Positions 45,577-55,203 of a stretch of 64,000 nt of DNA are shown here, in pieces. The DNA lies in the NCBI RefSeq assembly GCF_000715075.1, contig NC_134101.1, forward strand, positions 198,296,103 through 198,360,102. The letters run 5' to 3'. The stretch's first letter is position 1, and each line of letters begins with the position of its first letter. Under the pieces are notes generated by a model. It was not told the DNA's origin and did not search any database. It saw nothing but the letters and a program-made list of their open reading frames with translations. Origin of the DNA: Nicotiana tabacum. Taxonomy: Eukaryota; Streptophyta; Magnoliopsida; Solanales; Solanaceae. Position numbers and translations under genes: made by a program.

Positions 45577-45918
45577 TCGTTCGTAATACTGCGGGTTTTG
45601 AGCCCGGACGAAGAATTTGTTCATCTGTTCTTCTTCTAAGGCAGGCCTGACTTTAGCAGCTTCGAACCTCCAGCGAGTAGAATACTCGCGGAATGTTTCC
45701 ATAGGCTTCTTCTTTAGATTCTGAATATAGAACACATCCAGTGCATTCTCTGTGTTGAACCTGAACCTGTCCATAAAGTCGGATGCCATATTTACCCAGT
45801 TTGACCATTTCTTCGGATCTTGGCTAATGTACCAAGACGGAGCATCTCCTTTCAAGCTCCTCATGAAAATCTTCATGCGGATTCTCTCGTCTTTCCCTAC
45901 TCCAACCAGTTTGTCACA
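45577..45918 (-). pseudogene. Tat-A Gag, capsid fragment upstream of Tat-B
   Basis: An open stretch carries MKIFMRSLKGDAPSWYISQD, a WVNMASDFMDRFRFN block and YSTRWRFEAAKVRPAL, all typical of a Ty3/gypsy capsid. Its lower end reaches NPQYYERLI at the insertion point and continues in frame at 26199. Its upper end is cut at about 45918, where it meets the 72-bp LTR remnant; the N-terminal part of Gag is deleted. Confidence 0.85.
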
Positions 45919-45990
45919 ATATGTATATGTGCGCTATTTTGAAAGTATTTTTGCATATTAAAATATATAGGGAAAAATTGGGTATCAACA
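45919..45990 (-). repeat. Tat-A 5' LTR remnant (72 bp)
   Basis: It matches the last 72 bases of the left LTR, including GCTATTTTGAAAGTATTTTT and GGTATCAACA. About 3.67 kb of LTR, the PBS and the leader are missing between this and gag. Confidence 0.85.
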
Positions 45991-45995
45991 ACCCC
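45991..45995. repeat. Target-site duplication ACCCC of Tat-A (right copy)
   Basis: Identical to 4629-4633. Confidence 0.85.
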
Positions 45996-46270
45996 CAATC
46001 ACAACTATACACAAATGATGGACTCGATCTACCACAATAAAATCACCCACTGGTGTAGACATATATATAGGAGCACTCAAAGAATCACTAGGCATGAGCA
46101 GATACGGCGCAAAATAAGATGACACATAGGAGTGTGTAGACCCTGGATCAAATAGAACTGAAGCATCTCTACTACAAACCAGAACAGTACCTGTAATAAC
46201 TGCATCCGAAGCCTCAGCCTCAGGCCTGGCTGGAAGAGCATAAAATCGGGGCTGGGCCCCACCACCCTGA
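45996..46270 (-). pseudogene. Tekay-1 protease, catalytic half
   Basis: The active site reads VLFDPGSTHSYVSSYFA, the Asp-Pro-Gly-Ser type also seen in Tekay-2. It continues through MSTPVGDFIVVDRVH to VVIGG at the insertion point. The second half is at 4201-4633. The frame is open through this part and joins upstream to a Gly/Arg-rich Gag end with no stop (46271-46419). Confidence 0.87.
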
Positions 46271-47802
46271 ACTACATCTCTAGGACGACCTGTTGCTGGC
46301 TGGCCTCCACCTCTAGCTGCCTGACATCTACCTTTAATACCTCTACCTCCACCTCTAGCACCTCTACCCCTACCCCTAGTTGGCGGAGCGGGTGGTGGAA
46401 CACCTGGCGCCTGAACCATAGCACGGGAACCCTACTGCAGCGACTGCGTACCCACCAATATCAGATAAGCCCTCCGGATATGACCATACTCACCGCACTC
46501 AAAGTATCCACCTGAATGCTCTGGCTAAGAAAACTGAGACTGACCCTGGCGACTTGAATGACCACCTCGAAAACTTTGAAGTGGTAGTGCACTGATAGGA
46601 GCTGGTGGTGCACTATAGGGCTGTTGATCAGAATACTGCATATGAGAACCACGGCCACCTGTAGCATCATGAAAAACCTGATGTGCTGACTGAAAAGGCT
46701 GGGAGGATGACCTCGACCATACGAATCCCTGCCTCTAGACGAGGCACCACTGAATATGCTTAAATGATGAGGCCTTTTGTCAGAACCCTGACCACCCCCT
46801 GCGATAGAACTATCTCAACTCTCCTGGCCACATTGGCCGCCTCCTGAAAAAAAAATCTCACTTCCCATCTCTTTAGCCATCAAAAGTCGAATCGGCTGAA
46901 TAAGTCCCTCAATAAACCTCATCACCCTCTTTCTCTCTCAGTGGGAAGTATGATAAGAGCATGACGGGCCTAGTCGATGAATCTGGTCTCATACTGAGCA
47001 ACGGTCATATAACCCGGCTGAAGATGCTCAAACTGCCTCTGATAGATCTCTCTCTAAGTGATAGGGGAAAACTTCTCTAGAAATAGCTGAGTAAACTGCT
47101 CCTAAGTCAAAGCTGGTGGTCCGGCTGGTCTAGCCAAACAATAATCTCTATACCAAGTCTTGGCGGATCTAGAAAAGAGGAAAGTAGCAAAGTCGACCCC
47201 ATTGGTCTCTACTATCCCCATGTTCCTGAGAAACTCATGACAGATGTCTAGATAATCCTGGGGATCCTCAGAAGATGCACCGTTGAAAGTAGAAGTAAAG
47301 AGCTTGGTAAACCTATCCAATCTCCACAAAGCATCGGCACACATAGCTGCTCCTCACCGGTCAGAGCTACTACACCCAGCTAAACAGCTCCAACTGGCTG
47401 AGCTGCTGGAGTCTGAAACTGGGGAGCCATCTGCTCCGGAGTGCGAGTAGAAGGAATCTGGGCTCTTCATCCAGCTTGAGAGATGGCTGGTGCTACAGGA
47501 AGCAAGTCTGCCCGGGTGACACTCTCCATAAGACCCACTAGACGGGCCAGAGCATCTTGGAGTACTGGGGTAGCAATAAACCCCTCTAGGACCTGACCTG
47601 GGCCCACCGAAACTGTCTGGGCCAGAACCTCATCATCAAGGTCAACTTGAGGCTCCTCCGCTGGTGCTGCTGCTCTAGGCTGAGCTCTGCCGCTACCTCG
47701 GCCTCTAGCACGACCTCGACCTCGCCCTCTACCGCTCATGGGAGCTGTTACTAGGGGCTCAGGCTGCTGATCGGTGGATGAGGTAGCATGTGTTCGCGCC
47801 AT
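46271..47802 (-). pseudogene. Tekay-1 Gag
   Basis: It begins MARTHATSST at 47802; a Gly/Arg-rich stretch follows (GRGRGRGRARGRGSGR). Capsid blocks are FNGASSEDPQDYLDICHEFL and WYRDYCLARP (47102-47344). From 46440 to 47100 the frame shifts several times with stops. The zinc knuckle near 46490 reads YFECGEYGHIRRAY: the first and last Cys are both Tyr. Downstream is a second Arg/Gly-rich region (RGRGRGARGGGRG) that merges with the protease. Non-functional. Confidence 0.82.
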
Positions 47803-47982
47803 CTGTGATAGAACAGAGTAGAAATTCAATTAGCATTGAGAAACCAAACCGCACGACATGAAAAATAAATGTGAAGTTTTTTCCTAACTCTGTAGCCTCT
47901 GGGGTATAAATACATACATCTCTGTACCGATCCCTCAGACTCTACTAAGCTTGTCCGTGAATTGTGAGACCTATGTAACTTA
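47803..47982 (-). other. Tekay-1 leader
   Basis: A short untranslated leader between PBS and gag; nothing else visible. Confidence 0.6.
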
Positions 47983-47996
47983 GAGCTCTGATACCA
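47983..47996 (-). other. Primer binding site of Tekay-1 (initiator tRNA-Met type)
   Basis: The minus strand reads TGGTATCAGAGCTC, three bases after the LTR end. TGGTATCAGAGC is the standard plant initiator Met primer site. Confidence 0.85.
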
Positions 47997-48737
47997 ACTT
48001 GTCACGACCCGTATTTCCAACCCTCGGGGGTCGTGATGGCACCTACTCGTAAAAGATAGGTAAGTCGAGTATTATAGATCCACAAACTCTTTTATTTAGC
48101 CCTTTTAATAGTTTAAAACTGCATACGATCAACAGTGAAATGTTAAAATTAAAGACATGCGGAAGACGTAATCTGATAACTTAGCCAAAAACAAGTACGA
48201 CAATATCAAGTACATCTCTACCCGTTACTGGTGTCATAATATCACGGACCATCTACGAATACTACAAACAATTGTCTAAAAATAAAGATACAATATGTCT
48301 CTGAAGTAAATGAAAATAGAAAATACAGACGGAAGAGAACACTGAGGCATGTAGACGCATGCAAGACTACCTCGAGATCTTCGACTGGACTGAAGTTAGC
48401 CACCCAAAGCTATGGTCCAAAAGCTGCCGCTTCGGGATCTACACACAGTACATAGTGTAGTATCAGCACAACCGACTCCATGTGCTGGTAAGTGTCTGGC
48501 CTAACCCCAGCGAAGTAGTGACGAGGTTAGGACTAGACTACCAAATAAACATGTGCAGATATATTATATACAACCGAAAATAAAACTGAAATAAACAATT
48601 AAAGATGGGAGGGGACATGCTGCGGGGAATTATCATTTACCAACAGTAATTTAAGAGAAAAGCATAAAGAACCATTTAAAATTTGCAGCAAAAGAATATG
48701 GAAATCATAAGCAATCAATAAACACTTTAATTATCTA

Positions 48738-48897
48738 TTGTTGTGGTGCGAAACCCGGTCCAAATTATAATAACACTACTGCGGCATGCAATCCGATCCA
48801 TATCATTTATCATTGTTGCGGCGTGCAACCCAATCCAATTATATTATTGTTGCGGCGTGCAACCCGATCCAAATATAATATTGTTGCGGCGTGCAAC
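48738..48897. repeat. Hairpin repeat, ~34-bp units (about 5 copies)
   Basis: GTTGCGGCGTGCAAC is at 48815, 48849 and 48883, 34 bp apart, with two diverged copies to the left. Each core is a GTTGC/GCAAC inverted repeat followed by CCGATCC or CCAATCC. Single copies of the same core occur in the Tekay-2 LTRs. Confidence 0.8.
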
Positions 48898-48898
48898 C
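48894..48898. repeat. Target-site duplication CAACC (left copy)
   Basis: Recurs at 53269-53273 directly after the solo LTR. Confidence 0.85.
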
Positions 48899-48990
48899 TG
48901 TCGCACCTCCTTTTCGCCGCGCCCGCGGGGCGCGTGGGGAGTTTTCTCCAATTGAAGGACAGTCGAAACGGGATTTGTTTATTTGTTTTA

Positions 48991-49001
48991 GAGTCGCCAC
49001 C
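48991..49001 (-). other. PBS-like box inside the solo LTR
   Basis: The minus strand reads GTGGCGACTC about 95 bp from the LTR 3' end, as in the Tat-B LTR. Confidence 0.5.
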
Positions 49002-52000
49002 TGGGAATTTTAAGGCGTCCCAAGTCACCAATTATAATCCCTGAATCGAGGAGAATATGATTCTGTTTATTATTCTGCGAACCAGAAATCCTGAGTAAGG
49101 AATTCTGTTAATCCGGAAGAAGGTGTTAGGCATTTCCAGATTTCGTGGTTCTAGCACGGTCGCTTAACTGTTTTTATTATTGGCTTAATTACCTTGATTT
49201 TATTAAATACCTTGATGTTGCATGTTTTTACTACCGCTTATTGATGACCCTTCTTTGAATCGAATTACGCGTACGTATATTCGTGTTTTAAATTTTACAA
49301 ATGCGGAATTGTGTCACGCGTACGTGTACACGATAACTTTTAAACAACCGTTTTTCGAAATTGTGTTGAATCAAGAATATTTGTTTTTTTTTCTCGAATA
49401 GTGAACCGTACATCTCGGGTTTTTATGAAATTGATTTAACGCCTTTGGAAAAATCTTTTTATTAAATATTCATTCGAAATTGCGCGTACGCATAATCCGA
49501 ATTTTTACTTTTAAAAATATAATCAGGGTACGCGAACGTATCCCTAATCGCGCAAAGTATTCATAATAGTTTATGGATTTTCCACAATTTGTTTATTTTG
49601 TCCATGTATTTCTTTTATATGAAAATCATGAGAAACTCTTATTTAGAGACTTATAAATTCTTTGAAAAGAATTCGCAATCTATTAAAGGTTGTTGTCGAT
49701 TATGATTTCTGAATATAAGTTATATTCATTCCAACTATTCAAATTCAAAGAATAGAATAAAAATATGAATAATACTATTTTTAAACAAATATGACATATA
49801 TATATGTGCCGAAGAATAAATTGCATATGAAACTGAAAATAAATGATTCATAAAGGAAGGAAATATTTTCCGAGAATTTTCATTATTTGCTTAATGCAAA
49901 TTCTACTTCTAATTATCATTGATATGAAGTGTGGCAATTTATGCTTATACATCTCTTTTCATTCTTATATGCTTGTTTTTAATCTAATAGGCCTAATTAC
50001 TTGGTTAATTTGTTTTATGAAGGTAGATAGACATCGATCTATAATGGCCGAATTATTATACAAGTTAATTCAATAAAATTACCTTACATGCAACTTAACT
50101 GTATATCGTATTCATAACGTTTTAACATTGTAATAAGATACATCATATCGCCTTTCGCCCACTTTTATACATACATCTATTATCTTATCAACAACACCAT
50201 CTTAACCTTATGTAACAATAAATATCACTACTGTAGTTTTCTTGGCACTTCTACATCACTTCTTACTTAACCAACAACAAAATTTAAATAATGACCAACA
50301 TTCATACCATATTCCCTACTTCGACAATTTAGTATGATTAAACTAATGAGATAATGAGTTGATGTTATTACAAATCTTTATACGAACTTTCAAAGTAAGA
50401 CAATTAGCTCATAGCTATCAAATTGAATTCACTACTAATTAACTAACATAAAATAAAAATGAAATTTAAATTGATGAACTTAGACAAATAGAAAACAGAA
50501 TTTCAATTCAAACTTCATTGATGAGTCATGTTGAATCTCTTTCCAACATAAAATTTAGAAGACATGTACCTGAAAATGGAGGTAGAAGAAATGAATTTCA
50601 GCAGTGACAACAGCAGCAAAGCAGCAAAATATACCAGTATTTCCACAGATTTGAGCAACAAAAAAACAGGACCCGAGGAACCCAGATGCACAGGAGTAAA
50701 GCTTCTTAAAGAATTTCAGATTTTAAAACCCATCAGTATCAACAAACAAGACCCGGACAGATTTCAGAAAAATAATGTTTCAGATTTTTTTTTCTTTTTC
50801 TATTATCTGTTTTCGACTCTATATCTATATGAGTACTCTATTTTCTGTTTCTTTTTTTCTGTTTTTCTTCTTTCTTTTCAGATTTTTGTTTCTGCTTCTG
50901 TGTGTTTTCCTCTCTTAATTTCTGTCCAGATTTCTATCTCTCTCCTGTTCTTCTTTAAGTCTGTCCAGCTCCTGTATTTATACAGGGCTGGTTCTATACT
51001 AATTAGTATTGGAGGGACCTTTTATCCCTTTAACAACCAGAAAGTTTCCATTGAAACTTCTTTTTAATACTTTATGTGATCCTAACATGATTTTCAGCAG
51101 CCCCATTATCCCTTGTTCCCCCTTTATTACTTAAATATAGCCATTAACATTACATTATAATACACTAGCACTAACACCCTGTTTTTTACTGTTTCATTCC
51201 CAGAAATGCCCCTGACCTACTGTAATTATTGAAAAATCAGAACCCACTGTAAAACAGATTCTATAATCTGTATAGACTTAACTATTCCTTCTGATTTACA
51301 GCTATAACCAATCCTATGATTTTGAGACAGTATATTACATTTCTAATAACTGATTGACAAAAACTGAATTTAAACAGGGAATTCTCAACTGAGTACTGAA
51401 TAAAAACAACCTTAACATTATACAGAACATGCAGGATTATTTCAACTGGAATTCAAAACTGAATTAAAAGCAAACAAATACAAGAGCATTGTCAATATAC
51501 TGACAATGTCCTGTTTAGAAAACAACAATACATCATACATTTGAATTCATTGATTCACAAACAAACATGATTTAATTGACGAGTACTAATCAATTGACTA
51601 TTTACAACATTTGTCAATAATTAGTCTAAACAATAGAAGCAGACTATTTCAGTCAACATTTTCAGAAATGAAAATTCGTAATATAATTAATCGACGAACT
51701 TAATCGAGTCGATTACACACATTGTAAACAATCACAACCAATAGAAACAATTCACATTCGGATCAAGTAGATAGGTAGGAGACAGAAATGACAGAATTGA
51801 TCAAAACAAATATGAAAAAATCAAAAAGCTATTGACACAGACAACAATACACTTAGAATACACAAAATAATAGAAAAAATACCTCTGAATTTTAATCAGA
51901 CTCGAACTTGGCTCGGCTTCGGATTTTCTTTTTTTTTTGAAATCAAACAGACCTTAGTCGAAGTATTTTCCACTGAAAATACTTTGACTAAGGTCGATTG

Positions 52001-52564
52001 AACCTCAATCTTTTACTTGAAATCGGAAAAATTCCAAGATTGGAAATTTTTAGGGTTTCAGGTTCTTGGATCTTAAATCCGAACATTTCTAGGCAGATTT
52101 GCAGGGAACCAAACATGATACGAGGGTGAGGGTAGCCTAGGGGTTATTTGGTGTTAGTTTGAAACGGATCTGAGTCTGTTCTTGTTTGGTCCGAATCTTC
52201 AAAAGAAGATTCGAGAAGTTCCGAACTGATTCGAACCAAACAAACGATAGATCCATATTCAGGGTGACTAGGGGAAGCTGTGGTGTCGATTTGGGACTGT
52301 TAGGTCTAGATCTGAACTTGGCTCGAATCTTCAAATGAAGATTCGAGAATCTCCAGGGAGATTCGAACCAAGCTGGTAACATATTCGGATAGAGGGTGTT
52401 CAGGGGGTCCTAGGGTGTTAAGTTGGTGACCGGCGGCGTTGATGCCGCCGGGTTTCAGACGGTGGAATCCTAGGGCGGCTAGGGTTAGGAGTGGGGGTTT
52501 GGGGGACGATGATGAACAGTGCAGGAGGGGGGGTGTTCAGTTAGGGGCCGGGTAGAGGCTTGGG

Positions 52565-52575
52565 ATTTATATAGG
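52565..52575 (-). promoter_or_regulatory. Candidate TATA box of the solo LTR
   Basis: The minus strand reads CCTATATAAAT, about 695 bp from the LTR start. Position and sequence suit a plant promoter; unproven. Confidence 0.4.
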
Positions 52576-52641
52576 GGTGGGGTGGACTGGTATCGTCCGT
52601 TGGATCAAGCAAGATGAATGGCCAAGATTAATTCATTAAAT

Positions 52642-52657
52642 CAAACGACGTCGTTTG
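52642..52657. promoter_or_regulatory. Palindrome CAAACGACGTCGTTTG
   Basis: A perfect 16-bp palindrome with a GACGTC centre, of the type bound by bZIP factors. About 70-90 bp upstream of the candidate TATA box in the element's orientation. Confidence 0.45.
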
Positions 52658-52773
52658 GTTTAAAGTTGGGGTCGGACTGAATCGGGTTAATGGATCGGGT
52701 AACGGGTTACGGGTAAGGGTAGTGTATCTTGACCGTTGGTTGAATTTAATCCAACGGCCCTTGATGAGAGGTG

Positions 52774-52793
52774 ACCAAACGACGTCGTTTGGT
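52774..52793. promoter_or_regulatory. Palindrome ACCAAACGACGTCGTTTGGT
   Basis: A perfect 20-bp palindrome containing the same core as the one 132 bp to the left. Confidence 0.5.
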
Positions 52794-53268
52794 CTTAGCT
52801 TGGGACTGGGTCAGACTTGGGCTATTCGGACTGGGCTGTGGGGGGAATTAATTCACTTGGGCCTGGATTTTAATCCAGGTCCAATTTCCTTTTCTAATTT
52901 TATTTAAATTAAAAAAAAATCCTAATAAGAATTATAAAACAATTTTTAACCTTACACAAAAATATTAATTACTTCATAACAATTGTTTAACACATAGACA
53001 AAACATCAATCACATAGTGAAACATTTAAAATAGAACCAATGCATATTTTTGTGATTTTATTTAAATTAACTTAATTAAATGCATACTTAAATCCTAGAT
53101 GAAACATGTATTTTTATTTTTATTTTGTTTAATTATAACAAAGCAAACATTTTACGGACATAAACAAATATTTAACACCACGCAAATTCAGAAATTACAC
53201 AGTAAAAGAAATTTATTTTGATTTATTTTGGAGTAATTTTTTCGTAAAGCAAAAATCACGTGCTCACA

Positions 53269-53273
53269 CAACC
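53269..53273. repeat. Target-site duplication CAACC (right copy)
   Basis: Identical to 48894-48898. Confidence 0.85.
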
Positions 53274-54737
53274 TGATCCATATCATGCAATTCAACACCA
53301 ATCACAAAAGAGTCCCGGCAAGGGAACGATAAGGAAACAACACTATCCCTGCAAGGGATTCGATAGTATAAGTAAATACATCCCGGCAAGGGAATCAGCT
53401 ATAACCAAACTTGCTCCAATATCTAACTTCATAAATAAATCTCAACTAACACCAATACCCAACCATAAGCAATTTCCATGAGAATAATCATACTTCTTGC
53501 TCAACACAGAGAATCAACAACTTATGCATTTGTAGTACTTATTAAGAACACATCGATTTCAGACTCACGATCATGCTTGACACCAATGTATAGATACTCA
53601 TCACCATGCCTAGACGTCGTACTCAACAAGTAACACATAGCAAATAGGACACAACTCCTAATCTCTCAAGCTAAGGTTAGACCAAACACTTACCTCGAAC
53701 TTCCAGGCCAACTCAAGCCTCAAACACCGCTTTTTCTTTAGAATTCGCCTCCAAACAACTCATATCTAGTCCAGATTAATTTAACAACATCAATAAATGC
53801 TAAAGAATTCATACCCAATGCTTAATTATAGGTTTTCTATCATTTTCCCCAAAAAGTCAAAATTTGACCCCGGGCCCGCTCGGTCAAAATTCGAGGTTCG
53901 GACCAAACCCGATCACTCATTCACCCTCGAGCCCAAATATACAATTGGTTTCGAAATTCGATCCCAAAATGAGGTCTAAATCTCAATTAATCAAAAAGCC
54001 CTAACTCTACCCAAATTCCTAATTTCTACCATAAAAACCCTAGATTTTAGGATGAAAATTGATAAAAATGCAATGGGAAATCGAAAGAAAAAGGTTTAGA
54101 ATCATTTACCAATGTTTTGGGAAAGAAATTGTTCTTTGAAAATCGCCTCAATGCTCCCAAATTTTGATAATATGAAGTAAAAGGGTTCTATCCGTTTTTG
54201 CTTCTGTTTTAAAATCACTAGGCAGACCTTCATCGCGTTCGCAATGGGTCTGTCGCATTTACGATAGGTCTATCGCGTTCGTGATGGGTCTGGACCAATT
54301 GACCATTGCGTTCACGATAACATGCTCGCGTTTGCGGAGCTTCAGCCCCCAGAGCCTTCACATTCGCGGTCGGGTGGCTGCGTTCGCGTAGAGTAAAACC
54401 CCTTTCCCTGCCCAGCCCCAAAGGCCTTCGCGTTCGCGATAGCAGGTCCGCGTTTGCAAAGGGAAGCACCCCCCAAAGCTTTGCGTTCGCGTCCTGTTTC
54501 TCGCGTTCGCTTAGAAGGAAAATTCCTTCAGCCTGACTTACCCTTCGCGTCCGCGAGAGTCCTTCTGCGAACGCGAAGAACAACACTCCAGAACACCAGA
54601 AACTAAAACCTGCAACTTTTTCTAAGTTTAAAACCTTCTGAAACCTATCCAAAACTCACCCGAGCCCTCGGGGATCCAAACCAAATGTACATACTAACTG
54701 AAAAATATCATATGAACCTACTCATGCGATCACGTTG

Positions 54738-54944
54738 CCAAAATAACATCAACAACTATGCATTTAGCATCAAAATCATGAAATCACTTAAGAACCTCAA
54801 ATTTTCTCATCTTCTCAAATACGGTCCAATTCACGTTATTTCAAGTCCGTTTCTTACCAAATTTCATAGACTCAACATAAATCACATATAAGACCTATGC
54901 TGGGCACCGGAATCAGAATACAGACCCGATACCATCAAATTTTA
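54738..54944. repeat. Left arm of large inverted repeat
   Basis: About 205 bp that match the right arm (54975-55180) in reverse at roughly 93% by eye. Shared blocks include GACCTATGCTGGGCACCGGA and TTCAAGTCCGTTTCTTACCA. Confidence 0.85.
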
Positions 54945-54974
54945 AACACATTTCATTTCCAAAAACACATACCC

Positions 54975-55180
54975 AAATTTGATAGTATGGGGTCTGTATT
55001 CTAATTCCGGTGCCCAGCATAGGTCTTATATGTGATTTAAGTTGAGTCTACGAAATTTGGTAAGAAACGGACTTGAAATGACGTGAATCTGACCTTATTT
55101 GAGAAAATTATAAAATTTGATGTTCTTAAGTGATTTTATGATTTTGATGCTAAATTCAGAGTTGTTGATGTTATTTTGGT
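54975..55180. repeat. Right arm of large inverted repeat (probable + strand Tekay LTR fragment)
   Basis: Reverse complement of the left arm across a spacer of about 30 bp. It reads as a Tekay LTR in + orientation, agreeing with the + strand Tekay-3 pol further right, so it may be that element's 5' LTR remnant. Confidence 0.75.
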
Positions 55181-55203
55181 GATTTGAATGTACGAGCATA
55201 TCT

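Larger units (their letters stand above)
4634..45990 (-). mobile_element. Tat-A, Tat/Ogre-lineage Ty3/gypsy element carrying two nested insertions
   Basis: This minus-strand element has a full 3' LTR (4634-8373), a long 3' untranslated region, and a pol and gag that are split by Tekay-2 (14457-23967) and Tat-B (26200-45571). Of its 5' LTR only 72 bp remain (45919-45990); PBS and gag start are lost. Tat-lineage assignment rests on two RNase H domains after RT, a DGGS-type protease, the C-x2-H-x3-GH-x4-C gag finger and LTRs of several kb. The flanking ACCCC duplication shows a single insertion into the Tekay-1 protease. Removing the two insertions leaves about 12.5 kb. Confidence 0.85.
48000..48898 (-). 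repeat. Tekay-1 5' LTR, part 1
   Basis: It begins (+ strand) TGTCACGACCC, so the minus-strand LTR ends GGGTCGTGACA before the PBS. It contains a short hairpin array at 48738-48897. A solo LTR interrupts it after 48898; it resumes at 53269. Confidence 0.75.
48899..53268 (-). repeat. Solo LTR of a Tat-B-like element (4.37 kb)
   Basis: TGTCGCACC ... CACGTGCTCACA, with the same terminal blocks as the Tat-B LTR (GAGTCGCCAC at 48991, CAAGTCACC after it, and the CACGTGCTCACA end). CAACC flanks both sides and no internal sequence is present, so it is the product of recombination between two LTRs. It holds a PBS-like box (48991-49000), two palindromes (52642 and 52774) and a candidate TATA box. The T-rich open frame at 50564-51067 is judged accidental. 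Confidence 0.88.
1188..54945 (-). mobile_element. Tekay-1, decayed Tekay-lineage chromovirus (outermost host element, interrupted)
   Basis: This Ty3/gypsy element is read on the minus strand: 5' LTR at right (48000-48898 plus 53269-54945), PBS, gag, protease, then after a 41-kb interruption the rest of protease, RT, RNase H, integrase, a chromodomain relic and a 3' LTR remnant ending at 1380. The protease frame stops at 45991 and resumes at 4633, where Tat-A is inserted with a 5-bp duplication. Lineage rests on the FDVILGMDW protease region, an FIDD-type RT, and a PBS matching initiator tRNA-Met. Every domain carries stops or frameshifts. Element identity is strong; the outer LTR limits are poorly defined because both LTRs are broken. 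Confidence 0.8.
53269..54945 (-). repeat. Tekay-1 5' LTR, part 2 (truncated)
   Basis: This is the continuation after the solo LTR, starting CAACCTGATCCATATCATGC. It contains a run of TCCCGGCAAGGGA-type boxes (53320-53400) and a GCG/CGC cluster (54230-54570) like GCGTTCGCG, at a position comparable to the Tekay-2 cluster. It ends where the inverted repeat turns over near 54945, so the LTR start is missing. Confidence 0.65.

Noticed and set aside
47983..47996. tRNA gene remnant (TGGTATCAGAGC)
   Set aside because: It matches only the 3' end of initiator tRNA-Met and sits next to an LTR end, as a primer binding site does.
50564..51067. 167-codon open frame on the + strand
   Set aside because: It runs through a T/C-rich tract of the solo LTR and gives a Phe/Ser/Leu run. 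No motif, and it is antisense to the element.
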